Below, piece by piece: positions 1 through 8,828 of a stretch of DNA of 64,000 nt. The notes beneath the pieces were generated by a model. The model searched no databases, was not told the origin of the DNA, and saw nothing but the letters and a program-made list of their open reading frames with translations. The stretch spans positions 7,455,299 to 7,519,298 of the forward strand of contig NZ_JAGKQQ010000001.1 in assembly GCF_017939745.1 (NCBI RefSeq), read 5' to 3'. The position numbers were made by a program, and so were the translations under genes. Every line of letters starts with the position of its first letter. Positions within the stretch are counted from its first letter, which is position 1. Source of the stretch: Gemmata palustris (lineage in GTDB: Bacteria; Planctomycetota; Planctomycetia; Gemmatales; Gemmataceae).

Positions 1-369
1 GACCAGCCCATCGCGGCGCTACTCGAAGACCTCGCGCGCAAGGGACTGCTCGACAGCACGCTGGTCATCTGGGGCGGCGAGTTCGGGCGGCTTCCCATTG
101 TCCAGAAGGGCAACAACGGCCGCGACCACAACCCGCACGCGATCACGTACTGGATGGCCGGCGGGGGAGTGAAGGGCGGAACGAGTTACGGTGCGAGCGA
201 CGAGATCGGCTTCAAGGCCGCGGAGAACCGCGTGAGCGTCAACGACTTCCACGCGACCGTGCTTCACCTGATGGGGCTCGATCACAAGAAGTTGACGTAC
301 CGCCACAACGGTCGCGACTTCCGGCTCACCGACGTAGCCGGCACCGTGGTGAAGGACATCTTGGCTTAG
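1..369 (+). CDS. DUF1501 family protein, C-terminal fragment
   Basis: The reading frame is open from the first base and ends at a TAG at 367-369, so only about 122 C-terminal residues are visible and the start lies outside the window. The visible part has [12 protein letters not shown], then [18 protein letters not shown], then [20 protein letters not shown]. This order is typical of the end of DUF1501 (sulfatase/alkaline-phosphatase-like) proteins, which planctomycetes carry in large numbers, usually beside a DUF1549/DUF1553 cytochrome-type partner. Members are normally Tat-exported; the signal would be outside this window. The substrate is unknown. Confidence 0.85.
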   Translation, partial: DQPIAALLEDLARKGLLDSTLVIWGGEFGRLPIVQKGNNGRDHNPHAITYWMAGGGVKGGTSYGASDEIGFKAAENRVSVNDFHATVLHLMGLDHKKLTYRHNGRDFRLTDVAGTVVKDILA

Positions 370-393
370 ATCAAGAAGAAAAGCCGGAAGAAT

Positions 394-635
394 CAGCCGC
401 AGATCAACGCGGATGAAGACACGATCAGACAAAAATGAAGAAGAGAAAATTCAGCCACGGATGAGCACCGAAAACACGGATCAGAACAGGAGAGGCAAGA
501 TCGAAATTCAGAACTGTGTTGATCCGGCTACCTGCCGAAACTCTCCTATTCTGTTCTGATCCGTGTTTTCGGTGCTCATCCGTGGCTCTTCTTGGCTTGT
601 TCGGATCGTGTTTTCATCTGCGTTGATCCGCGGCT
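394..635. repeat. Nested inverted repeat, ccacggat/acacggatc family
   Basis: An inner inverted repeat has 36-nt arms at 454-489 and 551-586 that match perfectly, around a 61-nt centre. An outer, imperfect pair lies at about 394-428 and 600-635 (left reads agccgcagatcaacgcggat; the right arm is its near complement). The same word set (gccacggat, acgcagat, acacggatc) recurs at 29055-29220. The right outer arm overlaps the 3' end of the desaturase gene and supplies its stop codon. The element fills the gap between the DUF1501 gene and the convergent desaturase, and the RNA hairpin could act as a terminator for both. Confidence 0.9.
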
Positions 636-1483
636 AATTCTTCTGTTGCCTCTTCGGGTTCGAGCACTTTGCTGTTCAGCGCCTTTTCGGTTGGTTCGCG
701 GATGTCCCACACCAGTCCGACCACGCCCAGCGCGCGGATGATGTAGTAGCTCATGTCGATTTCCCACCACTTGAACCCCTGGCGGGCGCAGCTCTGGTAG
801 TGGTGGTGGTTGTTGTGCCAGCCCTCGCCCATCGTCAGGAGCGCGGCCCACCAACAGTTCTTGCTCTGGTCGGTCGTTTCGTACCGGCGCGTCCCGAACA
901 GGTGGCACGCGGAGTTTACCAGGAACGTCGCGTGGTACAGCAACACGGTACCGACGAGGAAGCTCCACACCACGCCGCTCCAGTCGGCGAGGGCGTAGCA
1001 CAAGACCGCCAGAGCCAGGCCCGGCACCCAGGTAAAGAACGTGTCCAGCACGCGCAGTTCGGGGTACCGTTCAAAATCCTTCATCGCGGGAGCGTCGCGG
1101 AAGCGGCCGGAGATCACCCACCCGACGTGCGCCCACCAGACCGTGCGCACAATCGGCGAGTGCGGATCGTCTTCCTGGTCGGAGTGCTTGTGGTGGTGCC
1201 GGTGGTGCCCGGCCCACCAGAGCGGCCCCTTCTGCATCGCGGCGCAGCCGATCCACGCGAGCACGAACTGGAACCACCGACTCGTTTTGTAAGCGCGGTG
1301 CGCGAAGTACCGGTGGTACACGCCCGTGATGCCGAACATCCGCACGACGTAGAACAGCAGCCCCAATCCCACGGCTTCCCAGGTGATCGGCACGAAGAAC
1401 GGCGTCACCACCGCCGCGACGTGCAGCAAGATGAACGGGACGGCCCGCAAGCGTGCGTACCAGCCGACCGGTGGGCGCGGCAA
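614..1483 (-). CDS. Acyl-CoA / fatty-acid desaturase
   Basis: Integral-membrane di-iron desaturase of the stearoyl-CoA/DesC type, introducing a double bond (probably delta-9) into an acyl chain. All three histidine boxes are present: HRYFAHR near residue 57, HRHHHKH near residue 93 and HNNHHHY near residue 222. Hydrophobic stretches lie between them, as in the family. The length of 289 residues is slightly short. The start is uncertain: the coordinate given uses a TTG, and no ATG or GTG occurs between it and the upstream in-frame stop near 1616. The frame stays open further upstream (translating STAAPQSG...), so translation may begin at a rarer codon up to about 1543. The last residues, LAADQRR, and the stop are encoded by the adjacent repeat. 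Confidence 0.9.
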   Translation of the reverse strand: MPRPPVGWYARLRAVPFILLHVAAVVTPFFVPITWEAVGLGLLFYVVRMFGITGVYHRYFAHRAYKTSRWFQFVLAWIGCAAMQKGPLWWAGHHRHHHKHSDQEDDPHSPIVRTVWWAHVGWVISGRFRDAPAMKDFERYPELRVLDTFFTWVPGLALAVLCYALADWSGVVWSFLVGTVLLYHATFLVNSACHLFGTRRYETTDQSKNCWWAALLTMGEGWHNNHHHYQSCARQGFKWWEIDMSYYIIRALGVVGLVWDIREPTEKALNSKVLEPEEATEELAADQRR

Positions 1484-1706
1484 TTTGAGCGCGGAGAGGT
1501 GCAGAGCGGGAACGACGCCCGATTGCGGTGCGGCGGTCGAAATGGGAGCGGCTCCGTGGTGTCCGGGCGTAAGGGCGCTTCGTGTCCAAAATAGGACTCA
1601 AAGTCGCCAAATGCTCGCACGAAATCTGGAATTGTGCAACGCGGATACAATGGGCGAAATACCGGCGGGCGCTTCACCCGCGCGGGCCATTTTCCGCGAG
1701 CACCCC

Positions 1707-2153
1707 ATGATTCACTTTGAAGGCGACAAGATCATTCCCCTTCCCGTTGCCGAGGTCGCGGCCAAGCTTTCCGACGCCGGGTTTCTCGCGAACTGTGTAC
1801 CCGACGCGCAGGTGTCCGAAGCGACCCCGGACCGCGCGGTGGGTAAGATCAAACCGAAGTTATCCTTCCTCACGGGAAGCCTGACACTCGACGCGACCGT
1901 AACGGCGCGCGATTCCGGCAAGTCGGTCGCGTACAAGATCGACACGAAGACGATGGGCGCGAGTAGCACCGTGGAGACGAAACTGGAATTCAAGGACGGC
2001 GAGGGCGGCGGAACGCTCATCCACTGGACCGGCGAGTTAGTGGCCGTCACCGGACTGCTGAAGATGGTGCCGAAAGGATTACTCGAGGGCACCGCGAAGA
2101 AGGTGATTGATGACGTGTGGACCGCGGTCGCGGCGCGCCTGACGGCGGGGTGA
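1707..2153 (+). CDS. CoxG-like SRPBCC family protein
   Basis: A 148-residue soluble protein starting MIHFEGDKIIPLPVAEVAAK. It fits the carbon monoxide dehydrogenase subunit G (CoxG) branch of the START/SRPBCC hydrophobic-pocket fold. The family pattern is visible: an N-terminal strand, a helix with LANCVPDAQ, an alternating strand region around KPKLSFLTGSLTLDATV, and a long C-terminal helix. No CO dehydrogenase genes are nearby, so it is probably a stand-alone lipid or ligand-binding protein. The ATG at 1707 is preferred to upstream in-frame codons because homology-like sequence begins there. It is divergent from the desaturase with a gap of about 220 bp. Confidence 0.8.
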   Translation: MIHFEGDKIIPLPVAEVAAKLSDAGFLANCVPDAQVSEATPDRAVGKIKPKLSFLTGSLTLDATVTARDSGKSVAYKIDTKTMGASSTVETKLEFKDGEGGGTLIHWTGELVAVTGLLKMVPKGLLEGTAKKVIDDVWTAVAARLTAG

Positions 2154-2171
2154 ACGCTTCAGATTGGGGAT

Positions 2172-2249
2172 TGCAGATGTGCGATTTCCGATCGGATAAT
2201 CGGCGGCCGTAACGCGGCTTTACCTTCAATCCGAAATCGCACATCTGCA
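2172..2249. repeat. Inverted repeat between convergent genes
   Basis: Arms at 2172-2187 and 2234-2249 read tgcagatgtgcgattt and its exact complement, and extend a few more bases with one mismatch. They sit between the CoxG-like gene and the convergent thioredoxin-fold gene. The loop of 46 nt is long for an intrinsic terminator. It resembles the other intergenic inverted repeats of this window in position but not in sequence. Confidence 0.8.
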
Positions 2250-2258
2250 GTCACAAAA

Positions 2259-2870
2259 TTAACGTGCTGCTTCGTACCGCACCGCCTGGACCGCCTTCAC
2301 GAGTTTGTCCATTGCGGGCTGGTCGAGGGTGCCGTTGATCTTCAGTCGCAGCTTGCCACTTGCGTCGATGACGACCACGTTCGTTTCGCCCGCAGTCAGG
2401 CCGAATCCCTCTTTCATTTTGTCCGCGAAGTCGAGCCACACCACGACGTCCGGCGACCCCTTTGCGATCTGCTTACTGATGGCCGGGCGGATCGCAGCGG
2501 GCACCTTCCCGCAGCACGCGACCGGCACCACGATCACGTTCGGCGCCACTTGCCCCGGCTTCAACCCCTCGAGCGGCACCACCGGTGCGGCCTGAGCTTT
2601 CGCAGGCGTTTGACCCTTCGCGTCCGGGTGCCAGTACACGTGGAGTTGTTCGCCGAGGGTGCGGCACGCTTCGTTCCCCTTGCGGTCGCCGAACACCATG
2701 ACGACCACATTGCCGCGCAGGTCGGCGATGTTCGTTTTCCGATCGAACTGGTCTTCCAGCGCGAGCTCGACGGCTTTCGGGGCCGGCCCCGGCATCGCGG
2801 CGGGCGGTTGCGCACGAACCGACGCGACGGCGATCAGGGCGACGAACCCGGTCCACATCAATCGCTTCAT
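2259..2870 (-). CDS. Exported thioredoxin-fold protein
   Basis: A 203-residue protein with a clear signal peptide (MKRLMWTGFVALIAVASVRAQ) followed by an AhpC/TSA-like or thioredoxin-like fold: FDRKTNIADLRGNVVVMVFGDRKG, then a helix, and near the C-terminus TNVVVIDASGKLRLKINGTL. The classical CxxC is absent; a CC pair lies in the middle (PVACCGKVP), and a lone Cys occurs in GNEACRTLG. It is probably a periplasmic redox-fold protein with a modified or lost active site. The ATG at 2870 is directly followed by the signal sequence. It lies 13 bp downstream of the ABC permease stop and may be cotranscribed, although the functions do not obviously match. Confidence 0.7.
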   Translation of the reverse strand: MKRLMWTGFVALIAVASVRAQPPAAMPGPAPKAVELALEDQFDRKTNIADLRGNVVVMVFGDRKGNEACRTLGEQLHVYWHPDAKGQTPAKAQAAPVVPLEGLKPGQVAPNVIVVPVACCGKVPAAIRPAISKQIAKGSPDVVVWLDFADKMKEGFGLTAGETNVVVIDASGKLRLKINGTLDQPAMDKLVKAVQAVRYEAAR

Positions 2871-2883
2871 CGGGCTTCTCCCG

Positions 2884-4068
2884 CTAGATTTTTCCTTGTC
2901 GCAGACGCAGTTCCGCGAACTTCAATCGCACCGCCGCCATCGTTAATAGCGCCAGTGCGAAACCCGCAACGGCCACGATGCTGGGCAACACGGCCCAAAA
3001 ACTCCCGGCTTGCCAGGTGGCCGTCTCGAATCCGCGTAGCGCCCACGTCGTCGGGAGCGCCAGCGACACGTCGCGTGCCCAACCGGGCAGCAGAAAAGCC
3101 GGCACCCACAACCCGCCGAGCATCGACACGCCGAGGATCACCAAAATGCTGACGTTCCGCGCACGCGCCTCGGTTCCGCCGAGCGCGGCGACGAGCAACC
3201 CGGTCGCCGCCGCGAGCCCGCACGCGGTCACGGCCAGGAGCGCGAAGCCGATCACGGAGCCATCGATCGTCACGCCGAACGCGAGATAACCGACGCCGAA
3301 CGTGACCAGCACCTGCAACAGCGCGATGAACCCGGTCGCGAGTGCTTTACCCGCAATCACGCAGGAGAGGGGGAGCGCCGCAGCGCGCACGCGGGTCCAC
3401 ACGCTCCGCTCGCGCTCGCGGAGCAAGAGGAGCCCGCTCTCCATGCCCCAGAACAGCAGGTACTGCAACGTCATTCCGCAGAAGCTGTGCGCGTAGGCGT
3501 TGAAGTGCGCGCCCGCGTGCAGCGACACGGCCGCGGTTTCGATCTTGAACGGCGGCGCGAGTGCCTCGTCGGTACCGTCTTTCAGCACGTCGCGGAACGC
3601 CTCGCGCGTGACCCGCTTCATCACCGCTTCGGTAACGAGTCCCTGGGTCATCTGCCGCTCGGCGGTCGCGTTCGGGTGGCAGAGCAAAAGGAGTTCGGGC
3701 TGTTCGGTCGTGACGCCGGGCTGCCAGTTCTTGAGGCGCTCGAAGCCCGGCGGGAGCACGATCGCCACGACCTTGCGGTCGGTGACTGCGGATTCCGCTT
3801 CCGAGCGAGTGACTTCCTTCGCGTCAAATCGCGGGGACGCGAGGAGCTCGTCCGCCACCTGGCGCGTGAACGGGCCGGCGTCTTCGACCACCACGACAAC
3901 GGGCAATTTCGTCGCGGCGCCGGACGTCGGGCGGGAGAAGATCGTGCCGAATACGGACGCGAGCAGCACCGGCACGATGAAGCACAGAGCGGCCGCGCGC
4001 CGGTCGGCCCAGAAGAGCCACCAGTCCTTGCGGGCGAGCACCAGTGCCAGTGATACCTTGCTCCTCAC
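2884..4068 (-). CDS. ABC-2 type transporter permease
   Basis: A 394-residue membrane subunit of an ABC exporter (NatB/YhaP-like). It has one N-terminal membrane segment (AAALCFIVPVLLASVFGTIF), a large external domain of about 150 residues, and then about five membrane segments ending near the C-terminus. The frame is open much further upstream, but that region overlaps the ATPase gene in another frame. The GTG at 4068 forms a 4-base GTGA overlap with the ATPase stop, which is typical of translational coupling and gives a protein starting VRSKVSLALVLARKDWW. The substrate is unknown; efflux is inferred from the ABC-2 architecture. Confidence 0.88.
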   Translation of the reverse strand: MRSKVSLALVLARKDWWLFWADRRAAALCFIVPVLLASVFGTIFSRPTSGAATKLPVVVVVEDAGPFTRQVADELLASPRFDAKEVTRSEAESAVTDRKVVAIVLPPGFERLKNWQPGVTTEQPELLLLCHPNATAERQMTQGLVTEAVMKRVTREAFRDVLKDGTDEALAPPFKIETAAVSLHAGAHFNAYAHSFCGMTLQYLLFWGMESGLLLLRERERSVWTRVRAAALPLSCVIAGKALATGFIALLQVLVTFGVGYLAFGVTIDGSVIGFALLAVTACGLAAATGLLVAALGGTEARARNVSILVILGVSMLGGLWVPAFLLPGWARDVSLALPTTWALRGFETATWQAGSFWAVLPSIVAVAGFALALLTMAAVRLKFAELRLRQGKI

Positions 4069-5018
4069 GCCCGCTCCCCCGTTCCGCACTCGTCCGAACG
4101 GAGCGCCCGCTCCAGCGCGCCGGCCGGCGTGCGGAACGATTCCAGTTCGATCCCCTCTGCGAGCAGTGTCGCGAGTGTTTCGCCGAGCTGTTCGCTCGTG
4201 TTCGCCGAGAGCCGCAATCGGCGCCCGGTGATCTCCAGTTCCGCACTCGCGCTGAGGCGCTGGCGGATCGCGCGTTCGAGGTATTTGGGCGGGCGCGTGC
4301 GGAGGTGGCCGTAGAGCACGGCGCGATCGGTTCGGCGCGTGTGGAGCAGTTCCGCTGGCGGACCGTTCGCGACGAGCCGGCCCCCCTCCAAAACCGCGAT
4401 GCGGTCGCAGCCCGCTTCGGCTTCGTCCATGTGGTGCGTGGTGAGCAGGATCGCGTGGCCGTCGTCGCGGAAGCGCGTGAGGTCGGCGAAGAGAGCGTCG
4501 CGGCTCGCGGGATCGAGTGACGCGGTCGGCTCGTCGAGGAGCAGCACGGGCGGGTCGTGTAACAGCGCCGCAGCGAGGTTGAGGCGCTGCTTCATGCCGC
4601 CGGAGAATGTGGATACGCGGCTCTGGGCACGATCGGTGAGTTTCACGCGGGCCAGCGCTCGCGTCACTCGCCGGCGCAGGTCGTGGCCCACCAGACCGTA
4701 CAGTTGGCCGAAGAACGTGAGATTGGCCACGGCAGTGAGTTCGTCGTAAACGGCCGGCTCTTGCGGCACCAGCCCGATGTACTGCGCGAACGCAGCCGGG
4801 TTCGTGGCCCGCGAACACCCTTCGGCGGTGACGGTCCCGCACACGGGGTCGAGTACCCCCGCGGCGACCGCGAGCGTGGTGCTCTTCCCGGACCCGTTTG
4901 GGCCGAGTAACCCGACGATTTCCCCGCGCCGCACGTCGAGTGACACGCGCTCGATAGCGGTGCGCGCACCGTAGCGCACGGTCACGTCAACGAGGCTGAG
5001 GGCCACCGGCAGCGGCAT
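4065..5018 (-). CDS. ABC transporter ATP-binding protein
   Basis: A 317-residue ATPase with Walker A GPNGSGKST at residues 39-47, a Q-loop (VPQEP), the ABC signature FSGGMKQRL, Walker B with LLLDEPTASLDP and the switch histidine in LLTTHHMDEAE. About 90 residues follow the nucleotide-binding domain, as in the CcmA/NatA-type drug or sodium exporters. It is the first gene of the two-gene transporter operon and overlaps the permease gene by four bases. Confidence 0.92.
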   Translation of the reverse strand: MPLPVALSLVDVTVRYGARTAIERVSLDVRRGEIVGLLGPNGSGKSTTLAVAAGVLDPVCGTVTAEGCSRATNPAAFAQYIGLVPQEPAVYDELTAVANLTFFGQLYGLVGHDLRRRVTRALARVKLTDRAQSRVSTFSGGMKQRLNLAAALLHDPPVLLLDEPTASLDPASRDALFADLTRFRDDGHAILLTTHHMDEAEAGCDRIAVLEGGRLVANGPPAELLHTRRTDRAVLYGHLRTRPPKYLERAIRQRLSASAELEITGRRLRLSANTSEQLGETLATLLAEGIELESFRTPAGALERALRSDECGTGERA

Positions 5019-5096
5019 GTACGAACCCCCGGCTTAAAAGCTTGATGGCCGGGGAATAGCGACGGGTCCGAAGCGTTGCAAGCCGAACGGCGCCGG

Positions 5097-5672
5097 TCAG
5101 CGCTTGAGTTCTTCGACCCGCACGCGAATGTCCTTGAATTGAGCATCCTGTTTGTTGGGGACGACCTCAACGACCACCTCGCGGAACCCGGCCTTTTCGA
5201 GCTTGGTGCGAGTCTCTTCCAACACGGGGTAGCGCAGCACCTCGCCGGGGCGAATGCCGATCATGTCGAGGATTTTCTTCTCATCATTCTCCGCGGTCCC
5301 CTCAAGGATGATGCGACCCACCCGATCCGGCTCTGCGGGCTTCGGCGCGACGCCCAACTTCTGAAGACGCTCGGTCTGCAACTGGACCTTCTTGCGGAGG
5401 AGCGTTTTTAGCTCTTGTTCTTTTTTCTCCAGTTCGGCCTTCTGCGCGCTTAGGTGCTCCAACTCGGCGATCAGGTCATCGACCGATTTCTCTCGTGGAA
5501 CCGGAGGCACTGTAGGTGAAGGGAACGTCGGATTTCCGGGCACCGGGAGCCCGGGCGAAGGGATCAGTGATCCGCCAGGATTGGGGACGGGCTGCGGGAC
5601 CGGCTGCTGCGCGTGCAACGCGCCGCAGAAGCCCAGCAGACCGGCTGATGCGAGTAACAGTCGGATGCGCAC
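5097..5672 (-). CDS. Exported POTRA-like protein
   Basis: A 191-residue exported protein: signal peptide (MRIRLLLASAGLLGFCGALHA), a proline/glycine-rich linker to about residue 60, a charged coiled-coil stretch (SVDDLIAELEHLSAQKAELE onwards) and a C-terminal domain. The last domain, from VGRIILEGTAENDEKKILDM through RYPVLEETRTKLEKAGFREV to IRVRVEE, has the beta-alpha-alpha-beta-beta pattern and spacing of a POTRA module. POTRA modules normally sit in BamA/TamA-type outer-membrane proteins; here the barrel is absent. A role in envelope protein handling is inference. Confidence 0.7.
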   Translation of the reverse strand: MRIRLLLASAGLLGFCGALHAQQPVPQPVPNPGGSLIPSPGLPVPGNPTFPSPTVPPVPREKSVDDLIAELEHLSAQKAELEKKEQELKTLLRKKVQLQTERLQKLGVAPKPAEPDRVGRIILEGTAENDEKKILDMIGIRPGEVLRYPVLEETRTKLEKAGFREVVVEVVPNKQDAQFKDIRVRVEELKR

Positions 5673-5831
5673 GATTAAACTCCTCGGTTAGAGCGCGCGG
5701 AGGTTAATCGTGCGCGAGGGAGACGGTCAAGTGCGACCCGGTAGAAGCGCGGAGCGCGGAGTTCGGAACGCGGAACAGAAGACGGGGAAAGAAGCGGAAT
5801 CGACTCGGTGTTCCGCGCTCCATATTCCGCG

Positions 5832-6230
5832 TTACCCGAACGGGTCGGGGTTGTCGTCGAACCGTTCGAGGTCGCGATCGGACCAGCCGAAGTGGTGGGC
5901 GATTTCGTGAATGACCGTTTTCCGAATCTCGATGCGCAACTCGTGTGGGTCGGGGAAATCGTCCTCGAGCGGGTTGCGGAAGATCAGGATGCGGTTCGGG
6001 TTCTCTAGCATCTCGCTCGCCGCGGCACCCTCAAGGGGCATGAAGTAACCGTACAGCGAATCGCCGTCCTCGATCTCTTCGTCCGTGAAGCCGGCCTCGC
6101 GCAGGAACTCGTCCGACGGCTCCTCCTCCACGTCGATGACGACGTTTTCGAGGTGCCGCTTGATCTCGTTCGGCAGCGAATCAATGGCGCTGCGGACGAC
6201 GCCCGCGAACTTCTTCATGCTCATGCCCAT
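5832..6230 (-). CDS. Small zinc metallopeptidase (HExxH) family protein
   Basis: A 132-residue protein of the minimal zincin group (PF06262-like). The motif HEIAHHFG, with HExxH at about residues 108-112, lies close to the C-terminus and is followed by an acidic tail (SDRDLERFDDNPDPFG). The glutamate-rich N-terminal half fits the family. Three ATGs occur close together (6230, 6224, 6218); 6230 is chosen because AAGG lies just upstream. Physiological substrates of the family are largely unknown. The gene follows the LRR array on the same strand, 31 bp after the first-listed LRR gene ends. Confidence 0.85.
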   Translation of the reverse strand: MGMSMKKFAGVVRSAIDSLPNEIKRHLENVVIDVEEEPSDEFLREAGFTDEEIEDGDSLYGYFMPLEGAAASEMLENPNRILIFRNPLEDDFPDPHELRIEIRKTVIHEIAHHFGWSDRDLERFDDNPDPFG

Positions 6231-6261
6231 GACCTTATATTCGCGGAAGCGCGGGCACAGG

Positions 6262-7521
6262 TCAACCGAACGGGTCGGGCACAACGAACACGACCGCGTC
6301 GCCGAATTTCTTCACCAGCGCGGCGCGACTTTCCGGGCCGAACGTGTCACGATCGAGCACGAGCGCGGTGAGGTCCGGCGGCACTGGGGCGTTGAGGAGG
6401 TGTTTCACGCCGACGTGAGAGAGTGAGTTTCGCTGCAAAACCACTTCCACTAAATTGTGCCACCACTTCGCCTGTGTGATGTGCCGGACGCCCTTGTCCC
6501 CGATGTGACACCCGGACAGGTCGATCGCGCGCAACGCGGTCAACGAGTGCGTCAGTGAGAGTACCTTGACCGCCCGCGGGGTGAGCGCGTTGCCGGGCAG
6601 TTTCAGCCGGCGCAGGTTCGTGAGGCGGTCGCTGCGCGCGAACACCTCCAACCCGTCCGCGCGCATCCCGACGCTCACCAACGTGAGATCGCGGAGCCCG
6701 GGGGGAAGTGTTTCGGCCAACACGCGCAGCCCGTCGTTCGCGAGCGGTTCGTTGATGAAGTGCAGTTCGTCCAGCGCGTTCGCGGCCGGGCCGCCGAACA
6801 AGCGGTGCAGGGAATCCGCCGAGAGCCCCATAACCGAGAACGAGAGCCGCTCGAGCGGGGCACCCGTATTGATCGCGTCGAGGATCGCGTCGCGCGATTC
6901 GTATCCCATGTGGAAGTGCAGGCCACGAACGACCCGACCAAGGTACGAGCGGAACAGGTCTTCGATCACCTCCGGCATCCCGGCGCCACTCGCGCGGTTG
7001 AAGTGCAGGTCGGTGACGCGCTCGACCCCGTTCGCGTCGCGCAGCGCGAACAACGGCTCGATCGGACTCGTAGCGAACGCGATTTCCCGCAAACGGCCCA
7101 ACCGATCGGACCCGGCCACGCGGCGCCAATCGTCGAGGGGGGCCACCCGAAAAGTCACTTTCCCGATCGGCGCGCGATCGAACAGCGGGGCGATGCGCGC
7201 GTCCCACTCCGACGCCATGATAACATCGAGCCACCAACCGAACCCGCGGCGAAACGGCGCCGGCGCCCACTCAATGACCCCCGCGAGCGTCGGGAGCGTG
7301 GAACGAAAGGCTCGGCCGCTTAGCACGTTCGGTTCGCGCCATTTGCACCGCACCGCGAACGGCTCCCACGGTGGCGTGCGCGCGAGTGCCACCTGCGCGC
7401 GGATGAACGCAGCGTGTGCGGCCTCGTCGTGTTCTTCGAGGTAGTCCGCGAACACGAGCCGCGGGGTGTCCTCATCGGGCTGATCGCAGATGGCGCTCAC
7501 GAGCGCGTCACGGTCGGACAT
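6262..7521 (-). CDS. TIGR02996-domain leucine-rich-repeat protein 1
   Basis: A 419-residue protein. Residues 1-50 (SDRDALVSAICDQPDEDTPR then LVFADYLEEHDEAAHAAFIR) are the TIGR02996 repeat-companion domain, found mainly in Gemmata-type planctomycetes. The rest is a series of ribonuclease-inhibitor-like leucine-rich repeats, for example LRRLKLPGNALTPRAVKVLS and LRAIDLSGCHIGDKGVRHI. It lacks a signal peptide and is probably cytoplasmic. It is the downstream-most of four tandem paralogues. LRR solenoids bind proteins; the partner is unknown. Confidence 0.9.
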   Translation of the reverse strand: MSDRDALVSAICDQPDEDTPRLVFADYLEEHDEAAHAAFIRAQVALARTPPWEPFAVRCKWREPNVLSGRAFRSTLPTLAGVIEWAPAPFRRGFGWWLDVIMASEWDARIAPLFDRAPIGKVTFRVAPLDDWRRVAGSDRLGRLREIAFATSPIEPLFALRDANGVERVTDLHFNRASGAGMPEVIEDLFRSYLGRVVRGLHFHMGYESRDAILDAINTGAPLERLSFSVMGLSADSLHRLFGGPAANALDELHFINEPLANDGLRVLAETLPPGLRDLTLVSVGMRADGLEVFARSDRLTNLRRLKLPGNALTPRAVKVLSLTHSLTALRAIDLSGCHIGDKGVRHITQAKWWHNLVEVVLQRNSLSHVGVKHLLNAPVPPDLTALVLDRDTFGPESRAALVKKFGDAVVFVVPDPFG

Positions 7522-7555
7522 GGCGGCATTTTACGGGCGGCGCCGGCCACAAGAA

Positions 7556-8806
7556 TCACAAGCGCACGCGATCGCCCATTTTCGCTTTGAGCAGCTCCTT
7601 CGTCTCCGCGGACGCGGGCGATCCGGTCAGATCGAGGAGCACCAATCCGGCGGCGAGCGGGGATTCGAGGAGTGCCAGAATCCCCTCGTCGCCGACCATG
7701 CAGTAACTGAGGTTGAGGACGAGCAGGCCCGCGAAGTGCGGCGACCGGGCGATCGTGCTCACTCCGGTGTTCCCGATGGCGTTCGAGGTGAGGTCGAGCA
7801 CGCGCAGGGTGCTCACTTCGTGGCAGGTCGCGAGTTCGGCAACGAGTGCCGCAGTTACGCCGTTCTGACGGTACGCGAGCCGCTTCAACCGCGACAGGGT
7901 GAGAGACGTCGACAGCACACGCAGCCCGGCCGGGCCGGACGCGGTCTCGCTCAGGTCGAGGTCGTACAGGCGGTCGAGCGGTAGCCGGGCGATCGCTTCG
8001 TGCAGTGCGAGCGTGCCGGACCGATTGCCGGTCAGCCGCAAGCGCTCGACTCCAGCGACCGCATCTGTGGTGAGCAAACGTCGGACGTGCTCGCCAGTCA
8101 GTCCGGTGCGCGCGAGTGACAGGTCGCGGAGGCAGTTAGGGCCGGCGAAGTCGGCAATGGCACGAACGACGCCCGCGACACCGGTCACGCCACCCAAATC
8201 CAGGCGCGTGAGCCGCGGGAATAGGGGGGATCGCAGGAGCGCGCCGACCGCGTCCGCCGACAGCCCGTTGTCGCTCGCGTTCAGTTCTTCGAGCACCGGT
8301 GCGTCCGCGAGCCGAGCCGCCACCCGCTCGGGTAGGTGGGTGCGGTGTACGCGCAACCCCCGCAATCGGGCGAAGTACGGCGACCGGAACAACTCGTCGG
8401 TCGCACCGTCGTTGCTGGCGAACGCGAGCGTTGTGACCGGCACCTGGGCGAACAGGCGGTCGGCGTGGGTCAGAAATTGCCGCGGGTTCAGTCGGATGCC
8501 CCACGGGAACCCGCGGCGCAAGAGCGGCCCGTTCAGCAGTTCGGTAACCCACGGGAGGCGCTGGACCCACCCGTCCCCGTCGCGGCGGGGCTTCTCGATC
8601 AGTTCCCACCGGAGGCGCTCGGGCGCGAACTCGTCGAGGCGCGACACCGCGATGTCGTCGCGGATGAACGCGGCCCGCGCGCGCACGCCGGCTGGGTCCG
8701 GGAGTACGTCGGCGTTCTCGTCGAGCCAGTCCGCGAACACGAGCCGCGGCGTGTCGTCGGCCGGGTTCTCGCCGATCGCGCGCAATAGGGCGTCGTGGTC
8801 GGTCAT
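7556..8806 (-). CDS. TIGR02996-domain leucine-rich-repeat protein 2
   Basis: A 416-residue paralogue of its neighbours. It opens with MTDHDALLRAIGENPADDTP and RLVFADWLDENADVL, the TIGR02996 domain. It continues with LRR units such as VERLRLTGNRSGTLALHEAI, LRVLDLTSNAIGNTGVSTIA and LLVLNLSYCMVGDEGILALL. There is no signal peptide or membrane segment. It is 34 bp from the preceding and 22 bp from the following paralogue, consistent with one transcript. The central repeats differ more between paralogues than the N-terminal domain does. Confidence 0.9.
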   Translation of the reverse strand: MTDHDALLRAIGENPADDTPRLVFADWLDENADVLPDPAGVRARAAFIRDDIAVSRLDEFAPERLRWELIEKPRRDGDGWVQRLPWVTELLNGPLLRRGFPWGIRLNPRQFLTHADRLFAQVPVTTLAFASNDGATDELFRSPYFARLRGLRVHRTHLPERVAARLADAPVLEELNASDNGLSADAVGALLRSPLFPRLTRLDLGGVTGVAGVVRAIADFAGPNCLRDLSLARTGLTGEHVRRLLTTDAVAGVERLRLTGNRSGTLALHEAIARLPLDRLYDLDLSETASGPAGLRVLSTSLTLSRLKRLAYRQNGVTAALVAELATCHEVSTLRVLDLTSNAIGNTGVSTIARSPHFAGLLVLNLSYCMVGDEGILALLESPLAAGLVLLDLTGSPASAETKELLKAKMGDRVRL

Positions 8807-8828
8807 GTGGTGCGAGGCGAACCAAATG

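Noticed and set aside
4069-4842. N-terminal extension of the ABC permease frame (to 652 residues)
   Set aside because: It lies within the ATPase gene in another frame and is Arg-rich; the GTGA overlap start at 4068 explains the gene better.
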